A stretch of DNA of 64,000 nt. Origin: Nomia melanderi (taxonomy: Eukaryota > Arthropoda > Insecta > Hymenoptera > Halictidae). Made by a program: the position numbers and the translations under genes. Positions within the stretch are counted from its first letter, which is position 1. Each line of letters begins with the position of its first letter. Shown in pieces: positions 1 through 12,756 of this stretch. The notes under the pieces are model-generated. The model saw only the letters and a program-made list of their open reading frames with translations, was not told the origin of the DNA and searched no databases. The DNA is taken from NCBI RefSeq assembly GCF_051020985.1, contig NC_135001.1, positions 23,057,896-23,121,895 on the forward strand, read 5' to 3'.

Positions 1-748
1 TAGAGGTTGCAATAAAATGGAATGTCGAGTCGGACTAGACACAGGACTGCTAAGGGTTAAAGTCAACGAGTAATCGCGCAAGTTACCAAAGGAATTTATG
101 TTTAGTAACTTCAACTTATAGTTCTGTGAAATATTACCCTTATACACCCCGATCATACACGTTGAAACTTGCGCTGAACACCGCTACGAACGATAGCTCT
201 GAGCGTTTTTCACTTTGTGTTCAAGTGCAACGTTTGCAACGAAACCTTGAAGAACTTAAACCCATCGCTTACAGTGCTTCGTATAACGTGGATTGGTAAT
301 CCAACAGGGCCTTAGGAAAGTCGTCCAAGCGTTCCATCCCATCGTTAAGATATCGGAAATAAAAGGGTTCGCGTTTCGAAGAGGAACTCGAGCCGAACTC
401 GAGCTCGTATTTCCGCGGCGAGGCGGCCGTCGCGAATTATTTTCTTCGTTAACGTGTCGCATCGATCCGACGACGTTGGGACAGGTAGCTACGGGAAAGG
501 GAACGACGGAAGTGGAGGAAGCAGGGAAAGGGGACGTGGAAACGAGGTGGGAGAAAGCCCAGGCGACACGGTCAATCCCGCGGAAACGAATCAGGATTAC
601 TTTTACGCCGCGTTTGAAAGTTGAGGACGAGCGAGTCGCGAGGGGTTGGAAATAAAGGGGAGACTGCTGGCTGGCTGGCTGGCTGGCACGCTCGAACCGG
701 AGCCGACGCGACAGCGGAGTCGCGATTCGTTGGAAATTAACTTCCTTG

Positions 749-1390
749 ACACTTTGACTGCCGGGTAAACACTCATCGAAACTCCCGTGCAATCGAAGCA
801 GTTTTCTTGATAAACCAGAAACTAGAATCAAGATTCTTCGTAACGATTACTTTATTACTTCCCTTATATCTCATAGATTCAATAAAACTTCGATACGTCG
901 CCGAGAAAATAAATGTTCTAGATTACGTTAAGAATGGTGTCGCCTGTTAACACTTTGACTGCCAAGAAAATAACCATCAAAACTCCCGTGCAATCGAAGC
1001 AGTTTTCTTGATAAACCAGAAACTAGAATCAAGATTCTTCGTAACGATTACTTTATTACTTCCCTTATATCTCATAGATCCAATAAAACTTCGATACGTC
1101 GCCGAGAAAATGAATGTTCTAGATTACGTTAAGAATGGTGTCATCCGGGTTCTGGTGACGTGCAGTCGAAACTGTTAACACTTTGACTGCCGGGTAAACA
1201 CTCATCAAAGCTCCCATGCAATCGGAACAGTTTTCTTAATAAACCAGAAAGTAGAGTCAATATTCTTCGTAACGATTACACTACTATCTTCCTTATCTGC
1301 CTCGTACATCCAATAAAACTTCGATACATCGCCGAGGAAATGAATGTTCCAGATTACGTTAAAAATTGTGTCACCATTGTGCGTACCATT
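749..1390. repeat. Three-copy tandem array of a roughly 200-bp TTAA-type element
   Basis: Copies start at about 749, 951 and 1179, each with CACTTTGACTGCC, and share the same interior (GAAGCAGTTTTCTT, CAATAAAACTTCGATAC, GATTACGTTAA). TTAA separates copies at 947-950 and 1175-1178. Only copy 2 keeps a right end (TGCAGTCGAAACTG, inverse of the left) with a subterminal palindrome (GTCATCC...GGTGAC). Copy 3 abuts the next MITE. Confidence 0.85.
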
Positions 1391-1614
1391 TAACACTAGA
1401 ACTACCAAGCACTCGAACTGACTATTTCAAATTTCTTTCTAAAACTTACAACTGTGTATTTATTAAGATTTCAATTGTTTTATATTCCAGCGTGGGTACT
1501 ATTAAATCAGCTCCTTTAACGATTTCTCGGAGAAGCATCTGTACCTTCTCGGTAATTGTATAAAAAGACATCAGGAATGGGTCACTTTGACCCATCTGGT
1601 AGTTCTAGTGTTAA
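1390..1614. mobile_element. TTAA-flanked MITE, CACTAGAACTACC family (empty inner site)
   Basis: TTAA at 1390-1393 and 1611-1614 enclose CACTAGAACTACC...GGTAGTTCTAGTG, a perfect 13-bp inverted repeat. A subterminal palindrome GGGTCACTTTGACCC lies near 1579-1593. The interior TTAA at 1463-1466 is the uninterrupted counterpart of the site filled in the copy at 20021-20452. Confidence 0.9.
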
Positions 1615-1750
1615 AGATAACATTTCAGTGACTCCCGAATATTCTTGAATAAATAAATAGAGCATCATATTAAGCTGTAATTGAATCAACTAACATCGAC
1701 GCGAACCTCTAAGTGAGAAACCAAGAGCACTTCGGACTACAAAGGGTTAA
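1615..1750. repeat. Right part of an outer CCCTTTGCGGTCC element
   Basis: The stretch from AAAGATAACATTTCA to CTACAAAGGGTTAA matches 20453-20582, so this copy is the right half of the same outer element. Its left part is replaced by the 749-1390 array. Confidence 0.75.
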
Positions 1751-4133
1751 ACCGCGATGCTCTGAGAAAGACTTCGCTGGTAAAAGTTGAAAAGTCAGCG
1801 AGGCAAGGAAATTGAAAGAACACCGAAGGCAACGAAGCAAGATGAAACGATAGAGAATGAAGTTGGTGATATTATAAATTTTATTTTCTATCGTTAACAC
1901 CTCACTTCGTCGCGTTCCAGTTTCCTTCCCTGACTTTTTCGCTTTCAAGACAAGCGAAGTCTTCTCTGTCGGACTATAGCTATGCGATAACCGGACGTCA
2001 TTGTTTTCGGTGATTCCCCATGGTCCCGGATAACACACTCGTGCACCGTTGGTATAAAAGAGGGGTTCGCGACTCGTTCGGACCGAGTTAAACGAGAACG
2101 TCTTTGCTGGGAGATCTGTCCAGGTTCGGTTTACTCGATTTACCCGAGGAAATTCCATTTCAATCTCGTTCCATTGTCCGATGCAAAGTGTCTGGAAAAT
2201 AGTGCAACACGAAGTTGGATGTGTTTCCCGCGAATGAAAGGAAACAACTCGAAGCCACCCTCGATCCCCTTCGTGTACACGCTGACGTCGTCGCTACCCC
2301 GGTTCTTGGAAACTAGATTGCATTTACGAGGCTGGAAAGTTTCCTCGCTGCTGCTATTATTTCTTTAATCCTTGGAAGACACTCGCTTCGGCACTCGCGC
2401 GGCGGGCGAATCAAGGTCAGAGTGACCTGAGGCAAACGTTTGTTGCTCGCGGCGGAATATTTGTTCGAAATATATTAGATATATATTAGAAATAATATAT
2501 AAGATATATTATAATATATTAGAAATATGTTTACACATATATAATATTTATTACTTCACACATTCATTATAATATCCAAACGAGACTATTAATTTCCAAA
2601 ATCATTTCGAACATTGAATATTCATCCAGTGTTAAATATTCGAATTCTTCCGTTACAACTTTGAGGTACGAAAACTTAGACAACAAGAAGGATTATTCTA
2701 AGAAGATGAGAAGGATTCGAATTTTTAATAAAGCCATAAATTTACATAAAGACTCATAGTTTAACTATATCGTAACTTTCCGAGAAAACGAACGAAACGA
2801 AAAAGAGTCTACCACCAGATTATTTTCGATTAACCAGTTAACTGTGTTTGACGAGTATACACGTCATCGTAAAGCTTAACATGATCCTATAATTCTTAAA
2901 ATATACTCTACATGCATTCGTCCTGCGTTCGACGACTACACCATCTTTCAACTTTATTACACTCATGACCAGTTTTTAGTTTTTCCAACTAAATTCCACA
3001 GTTAACCGGTTAAGAAATAAATCATAGGACAAGGAGTTAAACGAGTTCGAATTGATCTCGCCTCGCCGCCTCGAGCTGCGATCCTTTCATCGAGACGTCG
3101 GGAAGCGATTTCGTCGCGTGGCGGGCGCGTTTTGAAATCCGACCGAGTCCGACGAAACGTCATCTCTCTAACCCGAGCAAATTGAATTTGCCCGACGAGG
3201 AGGAGCGCTCGGGGACGGGGGAGGGCGCAAGGCGGCTTTGTTCGGTGTGTCGACCACGCGAGAATCAATTTTTCGAGATGATCGCGACCGCGAGCAGCTT
3301 CCCGGGAAATCCGTCCGCCGGCTTCCCGGAAGCGGCGGGCCGGGAAAGTAACGGGGAAACGAATTAGCCGTATCTGCCGTAAATCACGGAAGCTGCGCCC
3401 GCGTCGGAGTTTCGTGTAATCACGATTCGTTCGAGCACAAATAAACGCCGCGCCCCACTGTTTTCTTGGGGAGCGCGGGCGGCGGGTCGGCCATCCGTTT
3501 CAAACTCGCGAAGACGAACTTGGAAAATTTCGAGTCGAGTTTATCCACCGGCTCCGGCTGTTTGGAACGGAAACAAAGAGGAGAAGGACCTTTTGCTCGA
3601 AACGTTTCGGGAACGGAACCAAGGATACGAAAAATCCGAAGCTGCTGGATAACTGCAGGATTTTGTGACATTTTGGAGTAGAAAATATATGAATACAAAG
3701 CAGATTGGAGTTATATGCTCGGAAAACTATCGGAAGTTTTCAGTTGATTGTTATTAACAAATTCGGAATGTTTAACTGTGTTTAAGAGGTCTCTAGGTGG
3801 AATCTCGTTTAAAATATTGTATCCGTATGGATAGAAATGTTTGAGTTTTGTATTCTTGAATCTATCCGGAGCTTGAAGGACGTTTAAATTTTCGGATGAA
3901 TACTAACAATTTTTTTTAGTTTAAAGAAATTTGAAAATGATTTAATTACTCGAACAGCAAGAGATCAGCACGTAGTTAAAAACAAGATAACGGTGTTTTT
4001 AGAATAGACAAATCATCCGCAATACTTGATGGAAAAAGAGAAAATATAAAATATGAGAAATTACAAAAAATTACTTAGAAAATTATTAAGGATAAATGCT
4101 CTCTGGGCTCCCTATAGGACCTCACTCGGCATT

Positions 4134-4357
4134 TTGACCCCTTGACGTACTATTTACTTTCGCCACTAACCTCGCGTACCATTTTACTATCGACAATTTT
4201 GAAATGCAACAAAATTGTCCATTCTTCAAGTGGAAATTTTATTTGAAGATGATACAATGGTAATAGCAAAGTAGTTATAAATAACATCGATCGTTGTTAA
4301 ATTAGTCTAGAAATTTCCATCATGAATCTCACTCGTTATTGTACAGCAAGGGGTTAA
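4134..4357. mobile_element. MITE, CCCCTTGACGTAC family
   Basis: Left end ACCCCTTGACGTACTATTTA; right end CAGCAAGGGGTTAA with TTAA at 4354-4357. The left TTAA has decayed to TTGA. The interior (GCAACAAAATTGTCCATTCT) is shared with 17590 onward and, inverted, with 49310-49415. Confidence 0.7.
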
Positions 4358-4422
4358 GGGTTAACCTCGTTTGAAATTGGTTTGAACGCTGCTTTAATCT
4401 CGTTTTTCGTTCGTTTTTCCAG

Positions 4423-7400
4423 CAAAGGAACTGAAAATATGCGGCAGCGTGAGGAGCGGCGGAGAGGTCTGCTGCTCCGCGGACATGGAGGTGAGATTAC
4501 AGGCGAGGGCACGTAACAAACACGAGAAAGCCACCAAAGAAACTCTTCAGCGACTTCATCAGATCCTGTCGACGAGAGCGACGAGGTTTCACGGTGAGTA
4601 CCGCCTCCCTAGACTTTCGCGACTTTAATCGATTTCGCGGCCATAGGTGCCGTGGAACGCGGCTAAGTAGATACTATACCGTATACAGGGTGGACCACGA
4701 AGTATCATCGGTTCAGATTATTTTGCTGTTAGCTCGATCATTTTGTCGATTAAAATAGCACGATTCGAAGAGAGTTTTAACCTGTTAACTGTGGAACTTA
4801 ATTTGAGACATCTCAGATAATGCTCGCAATGAAATAAAATAATGAAGTGTATACTCGTCTAACGCAGGCCAAATGCACCTATGATATGTTAAGATTTGTT
4901 TTATAATTTATATGCACCTACAAATTGTAAAGCAACACGAGCAAGAATTACATATGTATCTGAAAAAGTGGATAATTCATCGCTGAAAGAATTAGCATCA
5001 TTTTAACCCTTTGCACTCGGCAGTTTTCCATTAGAAATATTTTAACGTCTTTTGATGATATAGAGAGCATATTTTGTGAAGCTAACTCGACGAGGAATCA
5101 CACTTACATCGAGGCACAAAACTGTTTTGTTCGAATATTTCTCAAATTGATGCATGTACGAAGTTTAAGTTCCTGCCGTACAGAGAAACAGCCCCGCGCA
5201 AAATTCAGCCGCGCCTAAGAGGTTAAAATCGTGCGGCGATCAAAGAGTTAAACGACGTTACGTTTCCCTAGTATCTCCGATTTCTCCGTTGCCAGCATAC
5301 CTTAAACCGTACACAGAAACGATCGAAAGCGTCCGAACGGTACGCAGCGAGTCGACTAACGAGCGAACGACGAAACGAACCGAGGACCGGCCGTGTTGGT
5401 CGCTTTGGCCGACGCCGCGAAAATTAGACGACGCCGCGGTGAAAACCTGCACGGTGCAACGGGCCCTAATGATTCTCGTTAATGAAATTACCTGGCGCGG
5501 GAGTTCGCGGCACCTGCCACCGGCGACGCTCGATCTTTCTCGCGCCCGCGCCGCCCTCTCCATCGGGCGTCGTTTCCCTTTGAGCCGCCGCTGCCTAGCC
5601 GCATCTAGCTACCTACCCACTTCGCTCTCCACTTGCCGCGATGCGAGTGCGGTGACGCAGCCGGCGACAGAGGGAGAAGAGAATCGGGACGGAAAGTGGA
5701 CGAGTCGAAGGAGCCGCGAGCGGAGGGACGGACGGAAGGAGCAGGTGGGACGAGAAAGAGACAGCTCCAAACGCAGATATTTCAGCGCCGCGAAACGCGA
5801 AGAGAGTCGTAGCGACTTCGTCGATTTGTCCGTCCGCGGTTCTCTGTCTTGGACCGGGTATAAACCTCGGTAAAACAGAGGAATGTGGCGGACGGCATTT
5901 AAGCATATTTGGAGCATTTTCGGCGCGCGGGTACAGCAGCAGACGAGCGACATCCGACTTTCGATTGGAACAGTAGAAAAACGGCATTTGGAGATTCCAC
6001 TAAGACATTGCGCACTGGTAACGAGAAATCTCGTTTCTATAAAGACACTTAGCTATGTAACTTCGCTAATTACCACGGCATTGAAAATATATAACATTTG
6101 ATTCGAATTGATTATCTATTTAAAATATATTATATAACAATATATCTGAGTTTTTCTATGTATGGTGATATAAGTTGACCTCAGTAAAAATTGCCATCAC
6201 AATATAGTTTTCTGAAAATTAACCGGTACGCAATGTGTTAACTGGAGCATCGTACCGCCGACGCATTACTCGAAAAAGTACATCGTACAACCGTATAAAG
6301 GTACGAATAAATACCAGATTTTGATACTTCCGCGAACGCAAAACGTGAGTGTGAATTGTGTTTTACTGTCTCCTCATTAATCTACACTCCACTCCGACAG
6401 AGTAAATAGTTGGCTGCACAATGGACGGAGGTGGACGCGACGGTAGGGAGGGTCGGACGACCCTTCCGATCGTCGGTCGGGCATCGATCGGATTCCTGGC
6501 TCGGTTCGTCGTCTCGTTCGGGAATCGAACGATTTTCGCGCGCGGCGCTCGAGAGGCAGAGCCCGATTAAAGTGGCTTTGTCGGGATTTTTCACGGAGAA
6601 CGGGGAAAGCGTTCGCGTCCCCGGCGAATAATAGGCGGGCGCGCCTCGAATTCAAATCTCCGACAAAGTTCCGCGCGGCGGTTGCCGGCGCACGTAACTA
6701 CAAAGTACGTACTTACTCGGTTCCCCTTTCGCGCGAAGCGGAACAACGTGTCGCCGAGCGACGCGCGGCGAGGAGAGGAGAGGAGAGGCGACCGTCTGGT
6801 GGGCTCTTTGTCGGGGGCGTGAACGTTGCTGCCGACGAATCCGTCGCGCGAGGGCTCGCCGCTTCTCGTTCCCTCAACGTCGTTAAAAGGAATTATAATC
6901 ACATTCTTCGCGGCTAAAGCAACGATAAGAACCGGCTTCGGGGCGCGAAGGTCCGCACGGTCGCAGGAGGGTGGCTCGACCGCAATTGCCGATTCGAACC
7001 GACGGGAACGCGAGACGTCGTTCTTAACCAACTTTCCTTTCGGCGTTCCGCGACCCTCTCAACTCGAAAGATCGAACAGACCTCGCTCGCTTCCGTGTAC
7101 TTAACCCTTTGCACTCGAAGGGTGCGTCTCAGACTTTTTGCAATTCCTCTATTGAAACTTCAAGAGTGCGACCATCGAAACGTTGGTTCATCTATAATTA
7201 GGTTTACGTATTGTTCAATGAATCTCTTTAACGATTTCTCAGAGAAACACCTGTTATTTTTGTAATAATCTAATGAGAAAACACGCGTTCTGAGGAACGA
7301 AGCTGTTTCGTTTCTTCAGCAGATGAAGTTAAATTATATATCGATTACTTAAACGATAGCAAGGAAAGACATTATACATTGATCCCTTGCTGTTTGAGTA

Positions 7401-10400
7401 ATTGAATCATTTGTTTGCGACTTACTCTTCCAAATATAATATGGAAATTTGATCTTGCTGAAATGTCGATATTCGTCCTGAAAGGGTTAATATGATCGTA
7501 GGACTTTATAATTTTACTATATCCAATCAGGTGGTGACTAAGAATCAGCTGTCGAATGCGAACGGTTAAAAACGGAGTGTTTTCAACGAAATCGAACGCA
7601 GACGGTTTAGGTTAGGGTAATAAAGTATAGCCGTTACGATAACATGTTCCAACGGAAGTATCGTTTCTAGCACTTCTTACGCATTCTTTTCGCTTTTCTC
7701 AGGTTTCTTCAAACAACTGCTGGCGGACAGCAAGAGTATCTTCCACGAAATGTACAGGAGAACGTACGGTACGCTGTACGAGCAGAACTCGTACGTCTTC
7801 ATGGATCTGTTCAAGGAACTGGAGAACTATTACGCCAAGGGGACGGTGAGTTTTTGTGTACACTCGCGACAAAGCCGTTATTAGGGTCGCGAAACGCGAT
7901 CGACCGAGCTCGTTTCTCTCGCTTCTACGCCGGGCACTGTCTTCGCTCGTACAGATCTGACCCGAAATTTCGGCGAAGACGAACGGTCGAAATAATTAAG
8001 AGACGGTCGATGAATTCATTTCGAAAATGTGAGAATCTAATCTCACGTAGATCACACGAGATCATCACGTAGCTACCCTTTTTTCTATTAACACTTTGAC
8101 TGCCACGTCATCCGAATTCGGGTGACATTTTTTACAGAAACGTGGGCATTAATTTTTTTCGTGGCGTATCGAACGAACCGAATTTTGTTGGATATATGAG
8201 ATATGAGAAAGATACTGGAGCAATTATTAAGAAGAATCTTGATTTCTCGGTTTCTGGTTAATGGAGAAAACTGTTTTGAGTACATGGGAGTTTTGATGAG
8301 TGTTTGCGTAGCAGTCGAAGTGTTAATTAAGCAACTGATATATAATTTATCTTTATCTCTCGAAGGTTTCGTACATTTCAAAGAATCTTCGTCCGATAAG
8401 GTTTAAAGGTGCAGTCCGTGCTTATCTGAAATCTTTGATACAAAAGAAAAATCCATACAATTTCCTCGAAACTTGAAGAATATTACGTGAAATTTGAAGA
8501 GAACGGTAGTCGAGAAATGTCCAACTTCCAGGATAACTCAGCATTTTCCGAATGCTCCGAGGAAACCAAAGTTTATAGGACATTGTTCCATACATATTCA
8601 GCTACCCCAAGCAGCAGCAACTTTTCGGTTTAGGTGAAATGTTTACAATGGACTTTTGTCCGGCCAGATCGGGCGAGTACAGCACTATGCGACGCCGCGT
8701 CGCCGGAAGAGTAGCGAGATAGACCGGATCGATAGCGGCGGGCTGGCTCGATTTTCAAAGACCGGAGGACGCGTCCTACGTTACTTATGTCCATCCCCTA
8801 CCCGCGTGCTTTCCCTTTCACCCTTTTGCGGAGCCCGTCCGTTCGCATCGAGTGCCGCGTCGGCCAGCGACGTTGCGAGCGTATCGCGAGCCGAGCATAG
8901 ATATAGATAGATATAGATATTCCATATATGAGATATAGATAGATATAGATATCCATAAATATAGATATCTATAGATATAAATATTCCATATATAAGATAT
9001 AGATAGATATAGATATAGATATTCCATATATAAGATATAGATAGATATAAATATCTATAGATATAAATATTCCATAGATATAGATATTCCATATATAAGA
9101 TATAGATAGATATAAATATCTATAGATAGAGATATCCATAGATATAGATATCCATAAATATAGATATCCATAAATATAGATATCCATAGATATAGATATC
9201 TATAGATATAGATATTCCATAGGTATAGATATTCCATATATAAGACATGGATAGATATAGATAGATATAGATAGATATAGATAAATATAGATATATATAG
9301 ATAGATATAGATAAATATAGATATATATAGATAGATATAGATAAATATAGATATATATAGATACATATAGATATCCATAGATAAAGATATTCCATATATC
9401 AGATATAGATATCAATAGATATAGATATTCCGTCGGCGAATTGTATCCCGTCGTTTCATCGGTTCTCTCTTTCACTTCTGTCCGTTTCGTCGCGACGCCT
9501 CGCCGACGCGCCGACTCGATAATACGTCCGCCGGATTGCAGGATTAGCCCTTCGAGCGCGCGCTCGATTATTAGCCCGGATCGGAAACTATAGGGGTAGT
9601 CTATGAACCGGTAATCCCGGACAACCGTTCTTTGTTTTCCCTTTTCGGTCGGTGGAAACGCGCTGCCGTCTCGAGTGCTCGAGGCGAAACTATAGTGAAA
9701 CGTTACTCGAGATGTTCCGAATAACGATTAACGCTAAAACTACCGAGCAGTTCAATTGACTTTTGACAATTTCGCTTAAACTCCAAGAGTGCATCAGACT
9801 TTAACCTTTTACACAAGAGTGCATCAGACTTTAACCTTTATCAACTGCTTAATTAATAGAAAAGAAAACTGCGGTCCGATCTCTTGCTATTCGACTAATT
9901 AAATCATCTGTTCGCGAGCTAATCTCCCAAACATGAATATTTCATCTCATCGAAATGCCGACATCCGTCCGCAAAGGGTTAATCGATTTACACTTCAATT
10001 TACGTAGTGTTAAATGAATATCTTTAATAATTTCTCAGAGAAACATTCGTCACCTTTCTAATAATTACAAAAAGACATCAGGCATGGGTCATTTGACCCG
10101 TCTGTCAGTTTTAGTGTTAACTATCTCCGTATTTCATGCCGATCGAGCACGTCGATGAACCACCGTTGTGTTCCAGGTGAACTTGAACGATGCCATGGAC
10201 AACTTCTACAATACCCTCTACCTGAAGATGTTCACGGTGCTGAACAGTCAGTACAAGTTCGACAACAAGTATCTGGAGTGCGTAGGGGACAGTATGAAGG
10301 AGATGAGACCGTTCGGCGACGTGCCCCAGAAACTGGGCGTTCAGATCAAGAGATCGTTCGTCGCGACCAGGGCGTTCAGCCAAGCTCTGACGGTGGCCGC

Positions 10401-12118
10401 GGACATCCTGAAGAACATGCAAACGGTGAGGCTCGACTCGTCTCCCTAGCGAAACGCGCGGGAAACCGTGAATTTCGACTCGTCACGAGAGCCGGCCAGC
10501 TCGGAGCAGTCGACGGTGTCGCGTCGCGTAAAGCCGAGACAGCTGGAAAATCGTTTTGTGTTCGCAGTTGAAGCCGTCCACGGACTGTGCAGCTGCATTC
10601 ACCAGAATGACGGTCTGCCCGTCGTGCAGCGGGATAACGGGGAACGTGCTGGCGTGCGGCGACATGTGCGCCAACGTGATGAAGGGTTGCTTGGCGCAGC
10701 ATGCGGCACTGGACGCTGAATGGAATCACTTTGTCGGTGAGTAATTTCCCGTCCATTGTTCCGCTGTAATTATAGGCTCGCGCGGTTCGATGCGCGATCG
10801 ACGCACCGCGTCGCGTCGCGTCGCGAGCGGAGCGGAACGCGCGTCGCGGACGTTCCGTTCTGATTCGTTTCTCGATCCGCGGAAGGGCCGCGCCGAGCTT
10901 CCTCCGCCGCGCCCGTTCTAATTGCGACGCTCGGATTCCAGAGGCCGTGGACAAGGTGGCGGACCGACTGCTGGGCCCGTTCAACATCGAGATGCTGATG
11001 CGACCGATCAACCTGAAGATCTCCGAGGCGATCATGAACTTCCAGGAGACGGGCCAGGACGTCTCGCAGAGGGTGTTCGCCGGCTGCGGCCGGCCGATTC
11101 TGGGCAGACGGAGGCGCAGGCGAAGCGACAACCGCGAGTTGGAGCTCGAGTCGTTGAACTTCGACCAGGAGACGCTGCCCGAGGAGCGCGGCACGACCGT
11201 CGCCAGTCTGGACAAGCTCGTCAAGGAGATACGGCAGAGAGTGCGCGATTCCAGGCAGTTCTGGGTGTACTTGCCGTACCAGCTGTGCAACGACGGCCTC
11301 GTGGTCCCGCCGAGCAACACCAAAGAGTGTTGGAACGGCACGCACGTCGACAAGTAAGTACGCGCGACTCCTTCGATCGTTTCGCTCGATGAAAACACGT
11401 CTCGTCGTAGGTACATATACCCGGTGTCGTCGAACGGCGAGACGCAGAGCTTGAATCCGGAGGTGCGCAGCTCCGGCCCGCGGCCCACCATCGTCCGGGA
11501 CCAGATCTTCGCGCTGACGACCATCACGAACAGGCTGAAGTCCGCGTTCAACGGCCAGGACGTCGACTGGATAGACACGGGTAAGCTATTCGCGATAAGC
11601 TAGCGCTCGCTTGGTTCCGGAAACGCGACAGCTACAGCCGATGGCTCGGAATTTCAGAGGACACCGACTGGAACGGCTCGGGCAGCGGATCCGGCGACGG
11701 CATCGACCAGGACAACCCCATCACCGACGACGAGGACGGGTTCAAGGAGGGCTCGGGCTACGAGTCGAAGGAGTCGCAGCCGGACCTGCCGAAACTCTCC
11801 CCGCCGGTGATACCCAGCAAGCCCGGCGACGGCAGCGGCGACGTCAGCTCCGGAACAGCGACCGGACCCTCGTCCGGATCCGGCAGCGGCACGGAATCCG
11901 CGGGCGGAGGCGTCGGCGCGGACAACGGCGGCGACAACAGCAGTACAGGCATCAGCATCGAGACCAGCACCGGCATCAGCAACAGCACCGGCAACGGCAC
12001 CACCACCGCGGACAGCGGCGCGTGCAGACCAAAAATGTCTCTGACGCGAGCGCTGACGACGTACCTCGTTCCCATAGTGATCATGTGGTTCGGCGGTTGC
12101 CTCACCCAGTGGCTGTGA
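4423..12118 (+). CDS. dlp: Glypican, GPC4/6 (dally-like) type, 3' seven coding exons, 5' partial
   Basis: GPI-anchored heparan sulfate proteoglycan core of the cell surface, a co-receptor for Wnt, Hedgehog and other ligands (family knowledge). I join exons 4423-4593, 7703-7845, 10177-10425, 10568-10736, 10942-11353, 11411-11580 and 11658-12118 (TGA at 12116). All have AG/GT borders and matching phases, giving about 590 residues. The glypican core shows CC near the start, GPFNIE, KISEAIMN, FGDVPQKL, MKGCLA and ECWNG, which fit GPC4/6 better than GPC3/5. Thirteen core cysteines are visible. Exon 5 carries a run of six arginines before SDN, a likely convertase site. The last exon has clustered SG dipeptides among acidic residues (heparan sulfate sites) and ends in a hydrophobic tail typical of a GPI signal. 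The first exon in view starts with two bases of a split codon, so the signal-peptide exon lies upstream and was not found in 1-4422. Introns hold MITEs at about 6.0, 7.1, 8.1 and 9.7 kb and a large microsatellite. Confidence 0.93.
5003..5250. repeat. Degenerate TTAA-type element fragments
   Basis: TTAACCCTTTGCACTCGG at 5003 is a left end. GCGCCTAAGAGGTTAA near 5210-5225 is a right end of the CCTCTTAGG family, and CAAAGAGTTAA follows. The ends do not pair cleanly. Confidence 0.45.
6000..6241. mobile_element. MITE, CACATTGCGTACC family
   Basis: Right end CCGGTACGCAATGTGTTAA with TTAA at 6238-6241; left end TAAGACATTGCGCACTGG is decayed. The interior (TATAAAGACACTTAGCTATG) recurs at 37759 and, inverted, in 13887-14124. 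It lies in a glypican intron. Confidence 0.75.
7101..7490. mobile_element. MITE, CCCTTTGCACTCG family, long form
   Basis: TTAA at 7101-7104 then CCCTTTGCACTCGAAG; right end CGTCCTGAAAGGG and TTAA at 7487-7490. The interior resembles the inner part of the 9728-10120 copy. The right inverted repeat is imperfect. Confidence 0.65.
8088..8326. mobile_element. MITE, CACTTTGACTGCC family
   Basis: TTAA at 8088-8091 and 8323-8326. Ends are CACTTTGACTGCC and GCAGTCGAAGTG. A subterminal palindrome GTCATCCGAATTCGGGTGAC sits at about 8107-8126. The interior matches the 749-1390 array. Confidence 0.85.
8897..9430. repeat. Long ATAGAT-type microsatellite
   Basis: About 530 bp of ATAGAT, ATATCCATA and TATTCCATATAT variants without other sequence, in the glypican intron before the exon at 10177. 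It produces long chance open frames rich in Y, I and L on the minus strand. Confidence 0.95.
9728..10120. mobile_element. MITE, CACTAGAACTACC family, with a nested element
   Basis: TTAA at 9728-9731 and 10117-10120; ends CGCTAAAACTACC and GTCAGTTTTAGTG; palindrome GGGTCATTTGACCC near the right end. A second element's right end GTCCGCAAAGGGTTAA stops at about 9982 inside it, before sequence matching the host interior. Confidence 0.75.
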
Positions 12119-12685
12119 TCCTGTGCTTTCCCAGAATGACGTATCGCGGTGTAAATAATTCCTTTCGACCGTTACTCGCGCGCTCGACGCGTCCCATCGA
12201 GCACTCCGTCGGCGCGGCACGACGATCCGATTACCGGACAACGCGAGCGTGGACGACGACCGACTCGGGACGGTTGATCACCGGTCGACTAGAGATATTC
12301 CACGGGACCTTCGACGTTCCGCCGCTTCCTTCGATCCAGCGTTGGTCTATCGGAAAACGTTTTACATTTGACATTTCTAGACTGTAAGGTTTCCGGCTCG
12401 GATAGACCGACGTCGGAGGCGAAGCTGAACCTTCTGAGCGAGTAGGTCGCGTGACCGTAAACACGGGGACGGCTCGATCGTCGTCGAACTTGTCTCGTCC
12501 TACCTAGCTAATCGCCTTTCTCGACAACGCGGACGTTCGCAAGATTCACGGCTCGACCGGTTCACTGGACGCGCGCACCGATCCCGAACTCGGGGAGGAA
12601 TCTCGACGAGAGCGGGGACTACGCGGAACACGACGGCAACGAATGAATTCCGTTCGATTTCGATTGCGTGTTCCGGTTCGGTACG

Positions 12686-12704
12686 CGAGAGAGAGTGAGA
12701 GAGT

Positions 12705-12752
<48 letters not shown>
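12686..12752. repeat. (GA)n microsatellite
   Basis: Nearly pure GA dinucleotides with a few T and A interruptions, probably in the glypican 3' UTR. Confidence 0.9.

Positions 12753-12756
<4 letters not shown>

Larger units (their letters stand above)
1..4422. other. Non-coding stretch left of the first visible glypican exon; probably its intron
   Basis: No exon could be supported here. It holds the right end of a CCCTTAGCAGTC-type element (43-58), a three-copy tandem repeat (749-1390), a composite MITE (1390-1750), another MITE (4134-4357), and GC-rich patches near 3.05-3.6 kb that give chance open frames. A glypican signal-peptide exon was looked for and not found. Confidence 0.6.

Noticed and set aside
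2174..2368. Possible signal-peptide exon of the glypican (frame ending VSSLLLLFL)
   Set aside because: The hydrophobic part is at the C-terminal end and runs into a stop; no donor in the right phase.
5289..5987. Overlapping 114-194-codon frames on both strands
   Set aside because: GC-rich intron DNA with no recognisable domain and frames open on both strands at once; arginine/serine-rich chance frames.
8781..9475. Several minus-strand frames rich in Y, I and L
   Set aside because: They are translations of the ATAGAT microsatellite.
10376..11578. 400-codon open frame on the minus strand
   Set aside because: It lies antisense over four glypican exons in GC-rich DNA; the plus-strand exons have family matches and splice sites.
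11611..12387. 258-codon plus-strand frame over the glypican end
   Set aside because: Wrong frame of the SG-repeat exon, giving low-complexity R/Q text.
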